Shown in pieces: positions 1 to 9,512 of a stretch of DNA of 64,000 nt (positions are counted from its first letter, which is position 1; each line of letters starts with the position of its first letter). A program made the position numbers and the translations under genes. The DNA lies in the NCBI GenBank assembly GCA_965204695.1, contig OZ242007.1:992001-1056000 (forward strand). The letters are read 5' to 3'. The stretch comes from JAHEKD01 sp965204695 (lineage in GTDB: Bacteria; Pseudomonadota; Gammaproteobacteria; Arenicellales; JAHEKD01). Under the pieces are notes generated by a model. It did not search any database. It saw nothing but the letters and a program-made list of their open reading frames with translations, and was not told the DNA's origin.

Positions 1-1955
1 ACCGCAGCATGCATGTCTTCGCCGGCTTTGGGGTAATACCAGGGTCGTTTCCATTGACCAACATTCTCAAACTCAGCACCGTTTTCGACATGCCAGGCAT
101 GCATGGCGGATTTTCTGATTGGATCGAATAAATCACCTAACTCAGATCCGGCAATAGCACCAAAAGTTACTGGCGTATAAGCCGGACGGAAGGTTGTTGT
201 ACCGGTTTCAGGTATTGTTTGACCTAATGTTTGAGCAGCAATCGCCATCCCGTTGATATTGCCAAGCTTACCTTGGTCAGTACCGAATCCTAACGCAGTG
301 TAGCGTTTGATATGCTCAATGGACTTATAGCCTTCTTGAATTGCCAGCATGATGTCAGAAGCAGCCGTATCATTCTGATAGTCCACAAACTGTTTGGGAC
401 CTTGTCGATCTTTATGCGGAGAAGGTACCAACCACAATGGCTGAATTAGCGATTCCTTTTCCTCTACAACTTCCGGCATATCAGGTAACTGCACCTCAAA
501 ACCGGTTGCAGCGGCGGCTTTAACACCCGCTTTAAAACCTTCGCTAATACATTGACTTAAGCCAAAGGCACCATTGGCTGAACCGCAGCTTGTTTGAGCA
601 GTCTGCATAGATTGACCGGGTACAAAACAAGCTAATTCATCATCCCACCGAGCTTTGCCACCGGATTGAGCAAATAAATGTACAGCCGGGCTCCAGCCAC
701 CGGAAACCACAAGTGTATTACAATCGAGTTGCTTGGTTGTGCCGGCGATAACCTGCATTTGCTTATCAATAGCTGCAATGCTAACGCCTTCAACTCGGCT
801 CGAGCCTTTTACATCAACAACAACATGTTGATTGAAAATCCGCACACCTTTATTGCGTACTTCAAGAGCCAAATCACCTTGACTGTTATTGCGTGAATCG
901 ATCACGGCTTCAATCTCAAGACCTGCTTCAACGCAATCCAACACAGTACGATAAGCACTGTCGTTATTTAAGAAAAAGACAAATCGCTTGCCTGGACGCA
1001 CGCCATAACGATTAATGTAAGCCGACACAGCCGAAGCAATCATTACCCCGGGTTTATCGTTATTATGAAAAACCAAGGGTCGTTCAAAGGCACCTGTTGC
1101 CAAGACCACATGTTTGGCACGAATCCGCCACATCCGTTCTCTGGGTATATTCGGTCCGAATGCGGCAGGATCGTGATCCGTTACTTTTTCGACAGCGACA
1201 AGGAAATTGTGATCAAGGTATCCGTAAGCACAAGTTCTAGATAACAATGTCACATTATTCAGGGAAGCCAGTTCAGCCACTAGTTTAGATACGTTTTCTG
1301 CTCCCGATGCCCCATCAATTTGAAAACGATTGTCCAGTATACGGCCGCCAAACTCGCTCTGATCATCAATTAATGTCACCCTGGCACCGGAACGAGCAGC
1401 AGCTACAGCCGCACTTAAACCTGAAATTCCACCGCCAACAACTAATACATCGCAATGATGATTGGTTTTTTCATAGCGATCAGGATCGGGCAATGCGGGG
1501 GAACGGCCTAAACCTGCCGCTTTGCGGATGATCTCTTCATATTTGTGCCACAACTTTTGCGGATGCATAAAGGTTTTATAGTAAAAGCCAGCTGGCAATA
1601 GCCGTGCGAAAATATTGTTGATTGAACCGACATCTTTTTCAACACTGGGCCAACCATTGACAACTTCTGCAACCAGGCCATCGTACAGCTCAACCTGGGT
1701 GGCACGTAGATTAGGGACAGTTTTTGCACCTTCGCCCACCTGTAAAATCGCATTTGGCTCTTCAGCACCGCTGCCGACAATGCCTCTGGGACGATGATAT
1801 TTAAAACTACGGCCAACCACATCGATACCGTTGGCAATTAAGGCTGATGCCAGGCTATCCCCTTTATAGGCATTCAGTGTTTTGCCGTTAAATCTGAATT
1901 TAATCGGCTTACTTCGATCAATACGACCGCCGGAAGCTAAACGTCGCTGTTGCAT
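1..1955 (-). CDS. soxA: Sarcosine oxidase alpha subunit, partial (C-terminus beyond the window)
   Basis: Large subunit of heterotetrameric sarcosine oxidase, which demethylates sarcosine to glycine, passing the methyl carbon to tetrahydrofolate. About 651 codons are visible and no stop is reached, so the C-terminal GcvT-like folate domain lies off the left edge. The N-terminus reads MQQRRLASGGRIDRSKPI and continues into a 2Fe-2S-ferredoxin-like region (FNGKTLNAYKGDSLASAL). An FAD/NAD-binding segment (VVGGGISGLSAAVAAARSGA) follows near residue 170. The ATG overlaps the soxD stop as TGATG, so translation is coupled. The order soxB-soxD-soxA is the usual one; soxG is expected further left. Confidence 0.93.
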   Translation of the reverse strand, partial: MQQRRLASGGRIDRSKPIKFRFNGKTLNAYKGDSLASALIANGIDVVGRSFKYHRPRGIVGSGAEEPNAILQVGEGAKTVPNLRATQVELYDGLVAEVVNGWPSVEKDVGSINNIFARLLPAGFYYKTFMHPQKLWHKYEEIIRKAAGLGRSPALPDPDRYEKTNHHCDVLVVGGGISGLSAAVAAARSGARVTLIDDQSEFGGRILDNRFQIDGASGAENVSKLVAELASLNNVTLLSRTCAYGYLDHNFLVAVEKVTDHDPAAFGPNIPRERMWRIRAKHVVLATGAFERPLVFHNNDKPGVMIASAVSAYINRYGVRPGKRFVFFLNNDSAYRTVLDCVEAGLEIEAVIDSRNNSQGDLALEVRNKGVRIFNQHVVVDVKGSSRVEGVSIAAIDKQMQVIAGTTKQLDCNTLVVSGGWSPAVHLFAQSGGKARWDDELACFVPGQSMQTAQTSCGSANGAFGLSQCISEGFKAGVKAAAATGFEVQLPDMPEVVEEKESLIQPLWLVPSPHKDRQGPKQFVDYQNDTAASDIMLAIQEGYKSIEHIKRYTALGFGTDQGKLGNINGMAIAAQTLGQTIPETGTTTFRPAYTPVTFGAIAGSELGDLFDPIRKSAMHAWHVENGAEFENVGQWKRPWYYPKAGEDMHAA

Positions 1956-2236
1956 CAGTCCAACTCCTCTGGCGCTTGCTCGCCGACTTTATAAATTGCC
2001 TTAATCTCGTAGGTCACTGTGTCACGAACGGCATTAAACCATTTGCCACAGGCAGCACTATGACACCACTGTTCTTTATGATGGCCTTTTGGATTTTCAC
2101 GCATAAATAAATAATCACCCCATTCCCGTTCACTCAAACTGTCGGGATCTAAAGGACGAACAATATGGGCTTCACCGCCAAAAGTGAATTCATCCTGGTC
2201 ACGAGGACCACAATAAGGACATGTAATTTGTAACAT
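1955..2236 (-). CDS. soxD: Sarcosine oxidase delta subunit
   Basis: Small zinc-binding subunit (93 aa) of heterotetrameric sarcosine oxidase. The N-terminal CPYCG motif (residues 6-10) and the later C and H residues (HKEQWCHSAACGKWF) fit the zinc site known for this family, and the length is typical. It sits 255 bp downstream of soxB and overlaps soxA by one base (TGATG). It is needed for assembly of the oxidase and has no catalytic role of its own. Confidence 0.95.
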   Translation of the reverse strand: MLQITCPYCGPRDQDEFTFGGEAHIVRPLDPDSLSEREWGDYLFMRENPKGHHKEQWCHSAACGKWFNAVRDTVTYEIKAIYKVGEQAPEELD

Positions 2237-2491
2237 CGCGTAATCCTCGCTAACCCGAATATTGCATTAGTATTTGAGAATTTGGGTAAATCTGTCTAAA
2301 CAGGCTGGGCGATCGTTGACTAAACCTTATTGGAATAAGGTTAGGCAAGGATCGTTCAGGATGTGACGATAGATTTGTCAAAAACTCAAATAGGAAAGTA
2401 TTTTTCAATCGCATCAAAGGTAAATTCCCTACAAGCCTTAATTCACTATTAATTCGTCTCATTTCTAACTCCGACTAATACAATATTCGGG
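2237..2491 (-). other. Structured soxB-soxD intergenic gap
   Basis: A 255-bp gap separates soxB from soxD, unusual because sox genes are normally packed tightly. It contains a perfect 9-bp inverted repeat (AACCTTATT at 2323-2331 and AATAAGGTT at 2334-2342, 2-base loop), flanked by two copies of GATCGTT. A 70-codon reading frame crosses the gap, but it resembles nothing and has no clear ribosome binding site. An intercistronic hairpin that tunes soxB against soxDA is possible; no U-run follows, so a plain terminator is unlikely. Confidence 0.45.
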
Positions 2492-3742
2492 TTAATGTGC
2501 GACACCGGCAGCGCCATGTTCATCAATCAACGCACCGGTATAAAATCTGTTTACATCAAATGCCGCATTTAATTCATGCGGCTCATCTTTGGCAATTGTA
2601 TGTGCGAATACCCATCCTGAGCCTGGTGTTGCTTTGAAACCACCGGTGCCCCAACCGCAGTTGAAATACAACCCTTTGACATCAGTTTTGCTGATGATCG
2701 GGCAGGCATCCGGACAAACATCAACAATTCCACCCCACTGTCGTAATTGGCGTACACGACTGAAGATTGGGAACAATTCAACAATTGCAGCAATGTTACC
2801 TTCAATAATCGATAGGCTGCCGCGCTGACCATAGCCGGTGTAGGCATCTACACCCGCACCGATAACAAGTTCGCCTTTGTCCGATTGACTCACATAGCCA
2901 TGTACTGCATTGGACATAACAACCGTATCCAAAACCGGCTTCATGGGTTCTGAAACTAATGCCTGCAACGGATGGCTCTCAATCGGCATGCGTAATTCAG
3001 CCATTTCGGCCAGCACACTGGAATGACCAGCGGCGACCACACCAATCTTGCTGGATTTGATAAAACCTTTAGAAGTTTCAACACCAACTACAGCACCGTT
3101 TTCACGTCGAAAACCGGTGACTTCACAGTTTTGAATAATATCCACACCTCTCGCGTCAGCACCGCGGGCAAAGCCCCAGGCTACTGCATCATGACGTGCG
3201 ACACCGCCTCGAGGTTGGAAAGAAGCACCTAAAATCGGATAACGGGCATTCGGTGAAGTGTTAATAATTGGAATTTGTTCTTTGATTTGTTCTGCATTCA
3301 TCACTACGCCGTCAATACCGTTCAAACGATTAGCATTGACACGGCGCTCAATATCCCGCATGTCCTGCAGCGTATGGCCTAGATTAAAGACACCACGCTG
3401 AGAAAACATGACGTTGTAGTTCAAATCCTGGCTTAGCCCTTCCCATAACTTCATGGCCTTTTCATAAAGATGGGCAGCTTCGTCCCACAAATAATTTGAG
3501 CGAACAATAGTGGTATTACGTCCAGTATTACCACCGCCGATCCAGCCTTTTTCCAGCACGGCCACATTGGTAATGCCATGTTCTTTAGCCAGATAATAAG
3601 CTGTCGCCAAACCATGACCACCGCCGCCTACAATAATCGCGTCGTACTCGGATTTTGGCTCGGGACTACGCCAAGCTTGCTCCCAGTTTTTATGGTAGCT
3701 CAGGGCGTTTCTAGCCAGTGAAAATATCGAATATTTTTGCAT
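2492..3742 (-). CDS. soxB: Sarcosine oxidase beta subunit
   Basis: Catalytic flavin subunit (416 aa) of sarcosine oxidase, which oxidises the N-methyl group of sarcosine. The FAD dinucleotide fold is IIVGGGGHGLATAYYLA near residues 36-52. The segment PRGGVARHDAVAWG contains His184, matching the histidine that covalently carries FMN in characterised enzymes. The length is typical. The ATG at 3742 opens a conserved N-terminus (MQKYSIFSLARNAL). It is the first gene of the soxBDA(G) cluster and lies 62 bp downstream of sdaA on the same strand, so one sdaA-sox transcript is possible. Confidence 0.96.
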   Translation of the reverse strand: MQKYSIFSLARNALSYHKNWEQAWRSPEPKSEYDAIIVGGGGHGLATAYYLAKEHGITNVAVLEKGWIGGGNTGRNTTIVRSNYLWDEAAHLYEKAMKLWEGLSQDLNYNVMFSQRGVFNLGHTLQDMRDIERRVNANRLNGIDGVVMNAEQIKEQIPIINTSPNARYPILGASFQPRGGVARHDAVAWGFARGADARGVDIIQNCEVTGFRRENGAVVGVETSKGFIKSSKIGVVAAGHSSVLAEMAELRMPIESHPLQALVSEPMKPVLDTVVMSNAVHGYVSQSDKGELVIGAGVDAYTGYGQRGSLSIIEGNIAAIVELFPIFSRVRQLRQWGGIVDVCPDACPIISKTDVKGLYFNCGWGTGGFKATPGSGWVFAHTIAKDEPHELNAAFDVNRFYTGALIDEHGAAGVAH

Positions 3743-3804
3743 TTTGGATGCTTACTCCGATCTTAATTGTTCAGAAAATCGCAGGTAATAGTTACCTATG
3801 ACTT

Positions 3805-5181
3805 TTAGCACTCAATAACATTAACAGCCAACCCGCCACGGGCTGTCTCTTTGTATTTGGTTTTCATGTCAGCGCCGGTTTCGCGCATGGTTTTGATGAC
3901 TTTATCTAATGAAACAAAGTGGGTGCCGTCTCCTCGAAGTGCCATTCGCGCTGCATTAATTGCCTTAGTCGAAGCGATTGCATTACGTTCAATACAAGGA
4001 ACTTGCACTAAACCGCCGACCGGGTCGCATGTTAAACCAAGATTATGCTCCATCGCTATCTCAGCAGCGTTCTCTATTTGCTCAACCGTGCCACCCAATA
4101 CCTCTGCTAATCCACCTGCGGCCATAGAGCAAGCTGAACCGACCTCACCCTGACATCCAACTTCGGCGCCAGAAATTGATGCGTTCATCTTATACAATGT
4201 ACCGATAGCACCGGCCGTCAACAGAAAGCGGACAATGTTATCATTATCAGCGCTTTTGTAAAAATTCACATAATAGTGAAGTACTGCTGGCACAATACCT
4301 GCCGCACCATTAGTTGGAGCCGTAACAACACGCCCACCTGCTGCATTTTGTTCATTAACCGCTAGTGCATAAAGATTAACCCAGTCCATTGCGCTGAGCG
4401 GATCAGGCGTCTCACTTTTGTCAGCAATTAACAATTGATGTAAGCGTTTTGCCCGACGTTTCACTTTCATCCCACCCGGTAATACGCCTTCGGTTTGAAT
4501 ACCAGCACTGACGCATTCTTTCATGACTCGCCAGATTTTGAGTAACTCGGATTTGATTTCTTGCTCTGAGCGCCACGCCTTTTCGTTCTCCATCATCAAG
4601 TCACAAATGCGCAAATCGTGTTGATTACAGAGTTTGAGTAATTCGTCACCGGACGAATAAGGATAAGGCAGTTCAGTATCGTCTTCTTTGATCCGATCTG
4701 CGCCGACAGCATCTTCGTCGACAACAAACCCGCCACCTACAGAATAATAATCACGTTGGCAGACTATATCTCCATTGTCATTAAGTGCGAAAATGCGCAT
4801 GCCATTTGGGTGAAATTCCAATGATTTGCGTTTGTGCATAACCAAATCTTCAGATTCATAGAAATCGATCATGCGCTGTGAGTTCAAACTCAGTTTGTTG
4901 TCCTGGCGGATTCGTAGCAGAATATCGTCGACCGATGTTGGATCAACCACATCGGGCTCATAACCTTCTAAACCAAGTAAGACCGCAGTATCACTGCCAT
5001 GGCCTTTTCCCGTCGCTCCCAATGAACCGAACAGTTCTGTTTTAACCCGGCTGGCCTGATCGAACACACCATCTTTTTCAAGTCGTCTGAGAAATAGATT
5101 GGCCGCACGCATAGGCCCAACCGTGTGCGAAGACGACGGGCCTATACCGATCTTAAATAAATCAAAAACGCTGATTGCCAT
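3805..5181 (-). CDS. sdaA: L-serine dehydratase, single-chain iron-sulfur type
   Basis: L-serine ammonia-lyase (458 aa) converting serine to pyruvate and ammonia, the exit of the glycine/serine branch. The N-terminus has the family signature IGIGPSSSHTVGPMRAA (beta domain). The C-terminal alpha domain carries cysteines in VGCQGEVGSACSMAAGG and GLTCDPVGGLVQVPCIERNA, the expected 4Fe-4S ligands. Full length for the single-polypeptide type. Linked to soxB and glyA, it completes sarcosine -> glycine -> serine -> pyruvate. A 70-bp relic of a second sdaA lies at 8055-8124. Confidence 0.95.
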   Translation of the reverse strand: MAISVFDLFKIGIGPSSSHTVGPMRAANLFLRRLEKDGVFDQASRVKTELFGSLGATGKGHGSDTAVLLGLEGYEPDVVDPTSVDDILLRIRQDNKLSLNSQRMIDFYESEDLVMHKRKSLEFHPNGMRIFALNDNGDIVCQRDYYSVGGGFVVDEDAVGADRIKEDDTELPYPYSSGDELLKLCNQHDLRICDLMMENEKAWRSEQEIKSELLKIWRVMKECVSAGIQTEGVLPGGMKVKRRAKRLHQLLIADKSETPDPLSAMDWVNLYALAVNEQNAAGGRVVTAPTNGAAGIVPAVLHYYVNFYKSADNDNIVRFLLTAGAIGTLYKMNASISGAEVGCQGEVGSACSMAAGGLAEVLGGTVEQIENAAEIAMEHNLGLTCDPVGGLVQVPCIERNAIASTKAINAARMALRGDGTHFVSLDKVIKTMRETGADMKTKYKETARGGLAVNVIEC

Positions 5182-5301
5182 GAATTTCTAAAATTTACAA
5201 ACTTAAAGGGTTTAAAGTATCTTAAGAAAACATTTGTTATAGAATTGTTCCCACAAAATCTTTAGTGTTTTCCGAAGGCACTAAATCAACCATTCTATCA
5301 A

Positions 5302-5313
5302 GCCTCTAAAGAG
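5302..5313. other. Small hairpin in sdaA upstream region
   Basis: CCTCT-AA-AGAGG is a perfect 5-bp inverted repeat in the 5' region of sdaA. A longer inverted repeat (TTTGCAGAC at 5345-5353, GTCTGCAAA at 5379-5387) lies further upstream. I do not see the conserved cores of a glycine riboswitch, so this is only a structured leader of unknown meaning. Confidence 0.3.
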
Positions 5314-5384
5314 GTGGTTATCTATTTACGACGCCTCCTTTTCATTTGCAGACAACCGTTGGATCACTTACTAATCGAGTCTGC

Positions 5385-5424
5385 AAAAAATTATGGCATA
5401 GGATTATATATGTCCTACGCCATA
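5385..5424 (-). terminator. Rho-independent terminator of nhaC
   Basis: On the minus strand, 20 bp after the nhaC stop, a 12-bp stem with one mismatch (TATGGCGTAGGA and TCCTATGCCATA, 9-base loop) is followed at once by AATTTTTT. This is a textbook intrinsic terminator. It separates nhaC transcription from sdaA. A second inverted repeat (AATCACT/AGTGATT) overlaps the stop codon of nhaC. Confidence 0.8.
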
Positions 5425-5444
5425 ATAATCACTAGGAGAGTGAT

Positions 5445-6887
5445 TTATTTAGCCAATATGAGCTCTCCCTCCTGTTCCCATTCTTTCAAATCTTCTTCCG
5501 AGGCATTAGGCACAAACCAGCCTGTTGCTGCCCATAACAATCCAAAGCACGGTGATAACCAACATGCAAAAGCAAACGGTGCGTACAACAGAGTTTCAAC
5601 TCCAAGTGTAGCTGCTACAAATGCCCCGCCGACATTCCAAGGTATCAGAGGCGAAACTAATGTACCACCATCTTCTATAGAGCGGGATAAGTTGGTTAAA
5701 GCAAGTTTTTTTCCTCTGAATGCTGGCGCAAACATTCTTCCAGGTAATGCCAAGGATAAATACACGTCACCCGTTACCACGTTTGTACCAATTGATGAGG
5801 CGGTGCTCGCGGTGATTAAACCAAAACGTCCTTTAGCTATCTTTAGGATATTTTCCAGTACAACTTCAAGGCAGCGTGTCTTTTCCAGGGTCCCGCCGAA
5901 ACCTAGTGCTATCAATACTAGTGTAATGATCCAGGTCATTGACTGAATCCCACCCTTGCTCAACAACTTATCAACAGATTCTATGCCAGTATTACTGACA
6001 AATCCATTTTGCATGGCATTAAAAACATCATGAAGCGATACACCTTGCCCGATCATCGCAACTACTCCTCCAAGTATTACACCGGTAAAAATAGATGGGA
6101 GAGCTGGAAATTTTTTAACAGCTAAAACCACTACCACAGCAGGAGGCAATAACAACCACCAGGATAAATTAAATTGTTCTTGCAATTGATTGCTGATAAT
6201 TTCAACGCTTTCAGCTTGTATCGCGCCACCAGAATACTCCATGCCCATAATCGCATAAATAATTAGCGCTACCAGCATCGCAGGGCCTGTAGTTGGAATC
6301 ATCCCCCGGATATGATCCCAAAGGTTGGTGCCACACACCGCAGGAGCCAAATTTGTCGTATCAGATAGCGGTGACATTTTATCGCCAAAAAAAGCACCGG
6401 AAACGACTGCCCCTGCAGTTAGGTACATAGGAACCCCCAAACCTTCACCTATGCCTACTAAGGCCAGGCCAACCGTACCTGTGGTTCCCCAAGAGGTACC
6501 CGTTGCAAGCGAAACAAGGGCACAAACCAAGCATCCGGCGACTAGGAAAATGCCCGGGCTAAGTATCTCTAATCCATAATAAATCAGTACGGGCACCGTA
6601 CCGCTTAGTATCCAGACACCAATGATCATTCCGACAGTCATTAGAATGGATAATGAGGGTAAACCTACACTAGCAACATGATACATCCCATCTGCGATAG
6701 CTGGCCATCTATACCCTCTTCTCCAGGCAAATACTCCGGATATTAGTATCCCGATTGCAAGGGGGATATGAGGGGTAAAATCGTCAAAAATGAATAATTG
6801 AACCATTAACAACGCCATAGTTAATACTATCGGTAATAACGCCATTAATAGTGATGGCTTTTCAATTTCTGGTTGTTCTACATGCAT
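5445..6887 (-). CDS. nhaC: NhaC-family Na+/H+ antiporter
   Basis: Integral membrane protein (480 aa) of the NhaC ion-transporter family with about 11-12 hydrophobic segments. The family signature SGAFFGDKMSPLSDTTNLAP lies near residues 163-182, and ATGTSWGTTG near 128-137. Start: ATG 6887, preceded by AGGAGCAGGTTTC. It is divergent from a LysR regulator and lies next to serine/sarcosine genes. Some NhaC-like proteins exchange amino or organic acids, so a substrate linked to sdaA/soxBDA is possible, but the sequence only supports the family call. Confidence 0.88.
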   Translation of the reverse strand: MHVEQPEIEKPSLLMALLPIVLTMALLMVQLFIFDDFTPHIPLAIGILISGVFAWRRGYRWPAIADGMYHVASVGLPSLSILMTVGMIIGVWILSGTVPVLIYYGLEILSPGIFLVAGCLVCALVSLATGTSWGTTGTVGLALVGIGEGLGVPMYLTAGAVVSGAFFGDKMSPLSDTTNLAPAVCGTNLWDHIRGMIPTTGPAMLVALIIYAIMGMEYSGGAIQAESVEIISNQLQEQFNLSWWLLLPPAVVVVLAVKKFPALPSIFTGVILGGVVAMIGQGVSLHDVFNAMQNGFVSNTGIESVDKLLSKGGIQSMTWIITLVLIALGFGGTLEKTRCLEVVLENILKIAKGRFGLITASTASSIGTNVVTGDVYLSLALPGRMFAPAFRGKKLALTNLSRSIEDGGTLVSPLIPWNVGGAFVAATLGVETLLYAPFAFACWLSPCFGLLWAATGWFVPNASEEDLKEWEQEGELILAK

Positions 6888-7074
6888 GAAACCTGCTCCT
6901 TAAGTTTTATTTTCCTCTTCGTAAATCAAAGATTTAAGTCATTCCTAAGGGATCCAAACCTCATCAAACTTAAAAGCCGAAACCCCAAGGAGCAAAAATT
7001 ATAGAAAAGCAGATGCATTCAAACAAATATTAAATTTTGCTAGTTACATCACAAAAAATGATATTATTGGATAC

Positions 7075-7998
7075 ATGCTTCAATTCAGACAAATACAAGC
7101 GTTTTATGCCGTCATGACAACTGGGACTGTCACCCAAGCAGCCAATCAATTGGGTATTTCACAACCAGGTGTTAGTAATTTAATTGCTAACTTTGAGCAC
7201 TACATCGGATTTAAACTATTTACTAGGATTAGAGGCAGATTACATCCAACACCCGAAGCCCAGCGTCTATTCAATTCTTCCGAAGGCGTAATTGAAGGCT
7301 TTGATATGATTACAAGACGGGCATCAGCTATACGTCATTTGCAAACCGGAAAACTTATCGTCGCAGGCTTACCCGAAATGTCGTTAGAGTTTTTACCGGT
7401 TTTAATAACACAATTTTTAACTCAAAAACCTAACGTAAATATTTCATTTCAGACTCGCGCATCAACAAAAATTCAAGAAATGGTTTCCGATCACTTGATT
7501 GAAATTGGCATCACTGAAGGTCCTGTAGCTCATGATAATCTCAAGATAAGACAATTTTCTTATCCTTGTTATTGCGTGGTACCCAACAATCACCATCTGA
7601 CAAAGAAAAATATCATCACCCCAGAAGATTTACATGAGCAACCCTTAATCACATTAGGGCCTTATCACATGACTTATCATCGATTAAGGGAGGCTTTTAC
7701 TAAGCGCAATTGTGTCTGGAATGATCGTTGTCAGACTCGACTGTTCTCATCGGCTTTGGTTTTTGCACGTGAAGGTCAAGGGATCGCCTTGGTAGACCCA
7801 TTTACAATCACGTCCCAAAGCTTAAAAAAAGTGGTGGTAAAGCCTTTCAAGCCAACTGTTTCTTATGATTTGATAACGATCACAGCAAAAGACAGACCGC
7901 TATCCTTGTTAGGGGAATCCTTTGTAAGTTTTATACACGATGAAATGACGGCAGCGCAGGAAAAATTCAAACCAGAATCATTTCTAAATCAATTTTAG
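7075..7998 (+). CDS. LysR-family transcriptional regulator
   Basis: A 307-aa LysR-type activator/repressor. The N-terminal winged helix-turn-helix is seen in the first 60 residues (MLQFRQIQAFYAVMTTGTVTQAANQLGISQPGVSNLI). The rest is a periplasmic-binding-protein-like effector domain. It is divergently transcribed from nhaC with a 187-bp shared upstream region, so nhaC is the likely target. NocR/DsdC-like amino-acid-responsive LysR proteins have a similar N-terminus, so an amino-acid inducer is a reasonable guess. Confidence 0.88.
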   Translation: MLQFRQIQAFYAVMTTGTVTQAANQLGISQPGVSNLIANFEHYIGFKLFTRIRGRLHPTPEAQRLFNSSEGVIEGFDMITRRASAIRHLQTGKLIVAGLPEMSLEFLPVLITQFLTQKPNVNISFQTRASTKIQEMVSDHLIEIGITEGPVAHDNLKIRQFSYPCYCVVPNNHHLTKKNIITPEDLHEQPLITLGPYHMTYHRLREAFTKRNCVWNDRCQTRLFSSALVFAREGQGIALVDPFTITSQSLKKVVVKPFKPTVSYDLITITAKDRPLSLLGESFVSFIHDEMTAAQEKFKPESFLNQF

Positions 7999-8054
7999 AC
8001 TGAGAACAGTTGTCCTGGGATTTTATACTAGAATAATCGAAATCATTAAGCACA

Positions 8055-8124
8055 CATAGGCCCGACCGTGTGTGAGGACGACAGGCCTATGCCAATCTTG
8101 AATAAATCAAAAACGCTGATTGCC
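8055..8124 (-). pseudogene. Remnant of the 5' end of a second sdaA
   Basis: Seventy bases match the start of intact sdaA (5110-5179) with 7 differences. Read on the minus strand they encode AISVFDLFKIGIGLSSSHTV plus GPM, the SdaA N-terminus. Six of the seven differences are silent and one gives Pro to Leu. The start codon position reads AGC instead of ATG, and no further sdaA sequence follows. The silent bias says this copy diverged while still functional and was later deleted. It lies 24 bp past the glyA stop in the same orientation, so glyA-sdaA was probably once an operon. Confidence 0.85.
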
Positions 8125-8147
8125 GCTGATCAGCTCCGTACTTACAA

Positions 8148-9407
8148 TCAAACTTCCCGGTACACAGGAAAGCGTGAACACAAATCTGCTACTTTTTCAC
8201 GAGTGTTATCAATAACAGATTCATCACCCATATTATCCAACACATCGCAGATCATGTTGGCAACTTGTGACATCTCAGCTTCTTTAAAACCACGAGTAGT
8301 TGCGGCCGGAGAACCCAGTCTCAAACCACTAGTCACAAACGGTGAACGCGGATCATTAGGTACTGAGTTTTTGTTAACAGTAATATGAGCACGCCCTAGG
8401 GCTGCGTCAGCATCCTTACCGGTGATGTCTTTGTCAATCAAATCCAACAAGAACAAATGGTTTTCAGTTCCATTAGATACGATTTTATAACCACGTTCCT
8501 GGAAAGTTGCCACCATAGCTTTGGCATTTTTCAATACTTGCTCTTGATAGTCCTTAAATTCAGGTTCCAATGCTTCTTTAAAGGCAACTGCTTTAGCAGC
8601 AATGACATGCATCAAAGGACCGCCTTGCAAACCTGGGAATACCAAAGAATTAAATTTCTTTTCTAACTCTTCATTGGCTTTACACAAGATCAGACCACTG
8701 CGAGGCCCACGCAATGTTTTATGAGTAGTTGTGGTACAAACGTCTGCGATAGGCACAGGATTAGGATATAAACCAACAGCAATCAAACCTGCAACGTGAG
8801 CCATATCAACCATCAGGTATGCACCCACTGAATCAGCAATGTCACGAAAACGCTGCCAATCAACAATACCAGAGAACGCTGAAAATCCCGCAACGATTAA
8901 TTTGGGCTTGTGCTCTTGCGCCAACGCTTCGACTTGCTCGTAATCAATATCACCTGTTTCAGGATGTAATCCGTATTGCACAGCGTTGTAGATTTTTCCA
9001 GAGAAGTTGACACTAGCGCCATGAGTCAAGTGACCGCCATGTGCCAAACTCATACCCAAAACAGTGTCACCTGGCTGGACTAAAGCCATGTAGGCCGCAG
9101 CATTTGCAGACGATCCAGAGTGCGGTTGCACATTAGCGTAGTCAGCGCCAAAAAGCTGTTTAGCACGCTCAATAGCTAAGGCTTCTGCTTTATCCACGTA
9201 TTCACAACCACCGTAATAACGCTTGGCCGGATAGCCTTCTGCATATTTATTGGTTAATACTGAACCCTGAGCTTCTAACACACGGGGACTTGTGTAGTTT
9301 TCTGAAGCGATTAATTCGATATGCGCTTCTTGACGCTTGCGCTCATCGCTTAAAGCATCAGCTAATTCCGGGTCGAATCCGGCAATGGTTTGAGAACTGT
9401 CGAACAT
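8148..9407 (-). CDS. glyA: Serine hydroxymethyltransferase
   Basis: PLP enzyme (419 aa) interconverting glycine plus methylene-tetrahydrofolate and serine. Visible family motifs: HIELIASENYTSPRVLEAQGS, HSGSSANAAAY, and the PLP-lysine segment TTTTHKTLRGPRSGLIL. I chose ATG 9407 (MFDSSQTIAGFDPEL) because CAGGAGATTTCCC lies just upstream; the frame extends 11 codons further without a good start. In this context it consumes glycine and the one-carbon unit from sarcosine oxidase and feeds SdaA. Confidence 0.96.
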   Translation of the reverse strand: MFDSSQTIAGFDPELADALSDERKRQEAHIELIASENYTSPRVLEAQGSVLTNKYAEGYPAKRYYGGCEYVDKAEALAIERAKQLFGADYANVQPHSGSSANAAAYMALVQPGDTVLGMSLAHGGHLTHGASVNFSGKIYNAVQYGLHPETGDIDYEQVEALAQEHKPKLIVAGFSAFSGIVDWQRFRDIADSVGAYLMVDMAHVAGLIAVGLYPNPVPIADVCTTTTHKTLRGPRSGLILCKANEELEKKFNSLVFPGLQGGPLMHVIAAKAVAFKEALEPEFKDYQEQVLKNAKAMVATFQERGYKIVSNGTENHLFLLDLIDKDITGKDADAALGRAHITVNKNSVPNDPRSPFVTSGLRLGSPAATTRGFKEAEMSQVANMICDVLDNMGDESVIDNTREKVADLCSRFPVYREV

Positions 9408-9512
9408 GGGAAATCTCCTGAAAAAAGGTGCAAACAGCAATGGTATTCAAAGATGAGAATATACCCAAATTAATTATTTAAATTAAGTGATTTATACAGC
9501 TTATTACGGCAG

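Noticed and set aside
2250..2462. 70-codon frame between soxB and soxD
   Set aside because: Low-complexity basic sequence with no recognisable family or ribosome binding site; it covers an inverted repeat and is likely non-coding.
5182..5444. Glycine riboswitch upstream of sdaA
   Set aside because: The conserved aptamer cores could not be found in this region on the sdaA strand.
5314..5946. 210-codon plus-strand frame
   Set aside because: Lies antisense to the end of nhaC, whose protein is unmistakable; composition is a shadow of the real gene.
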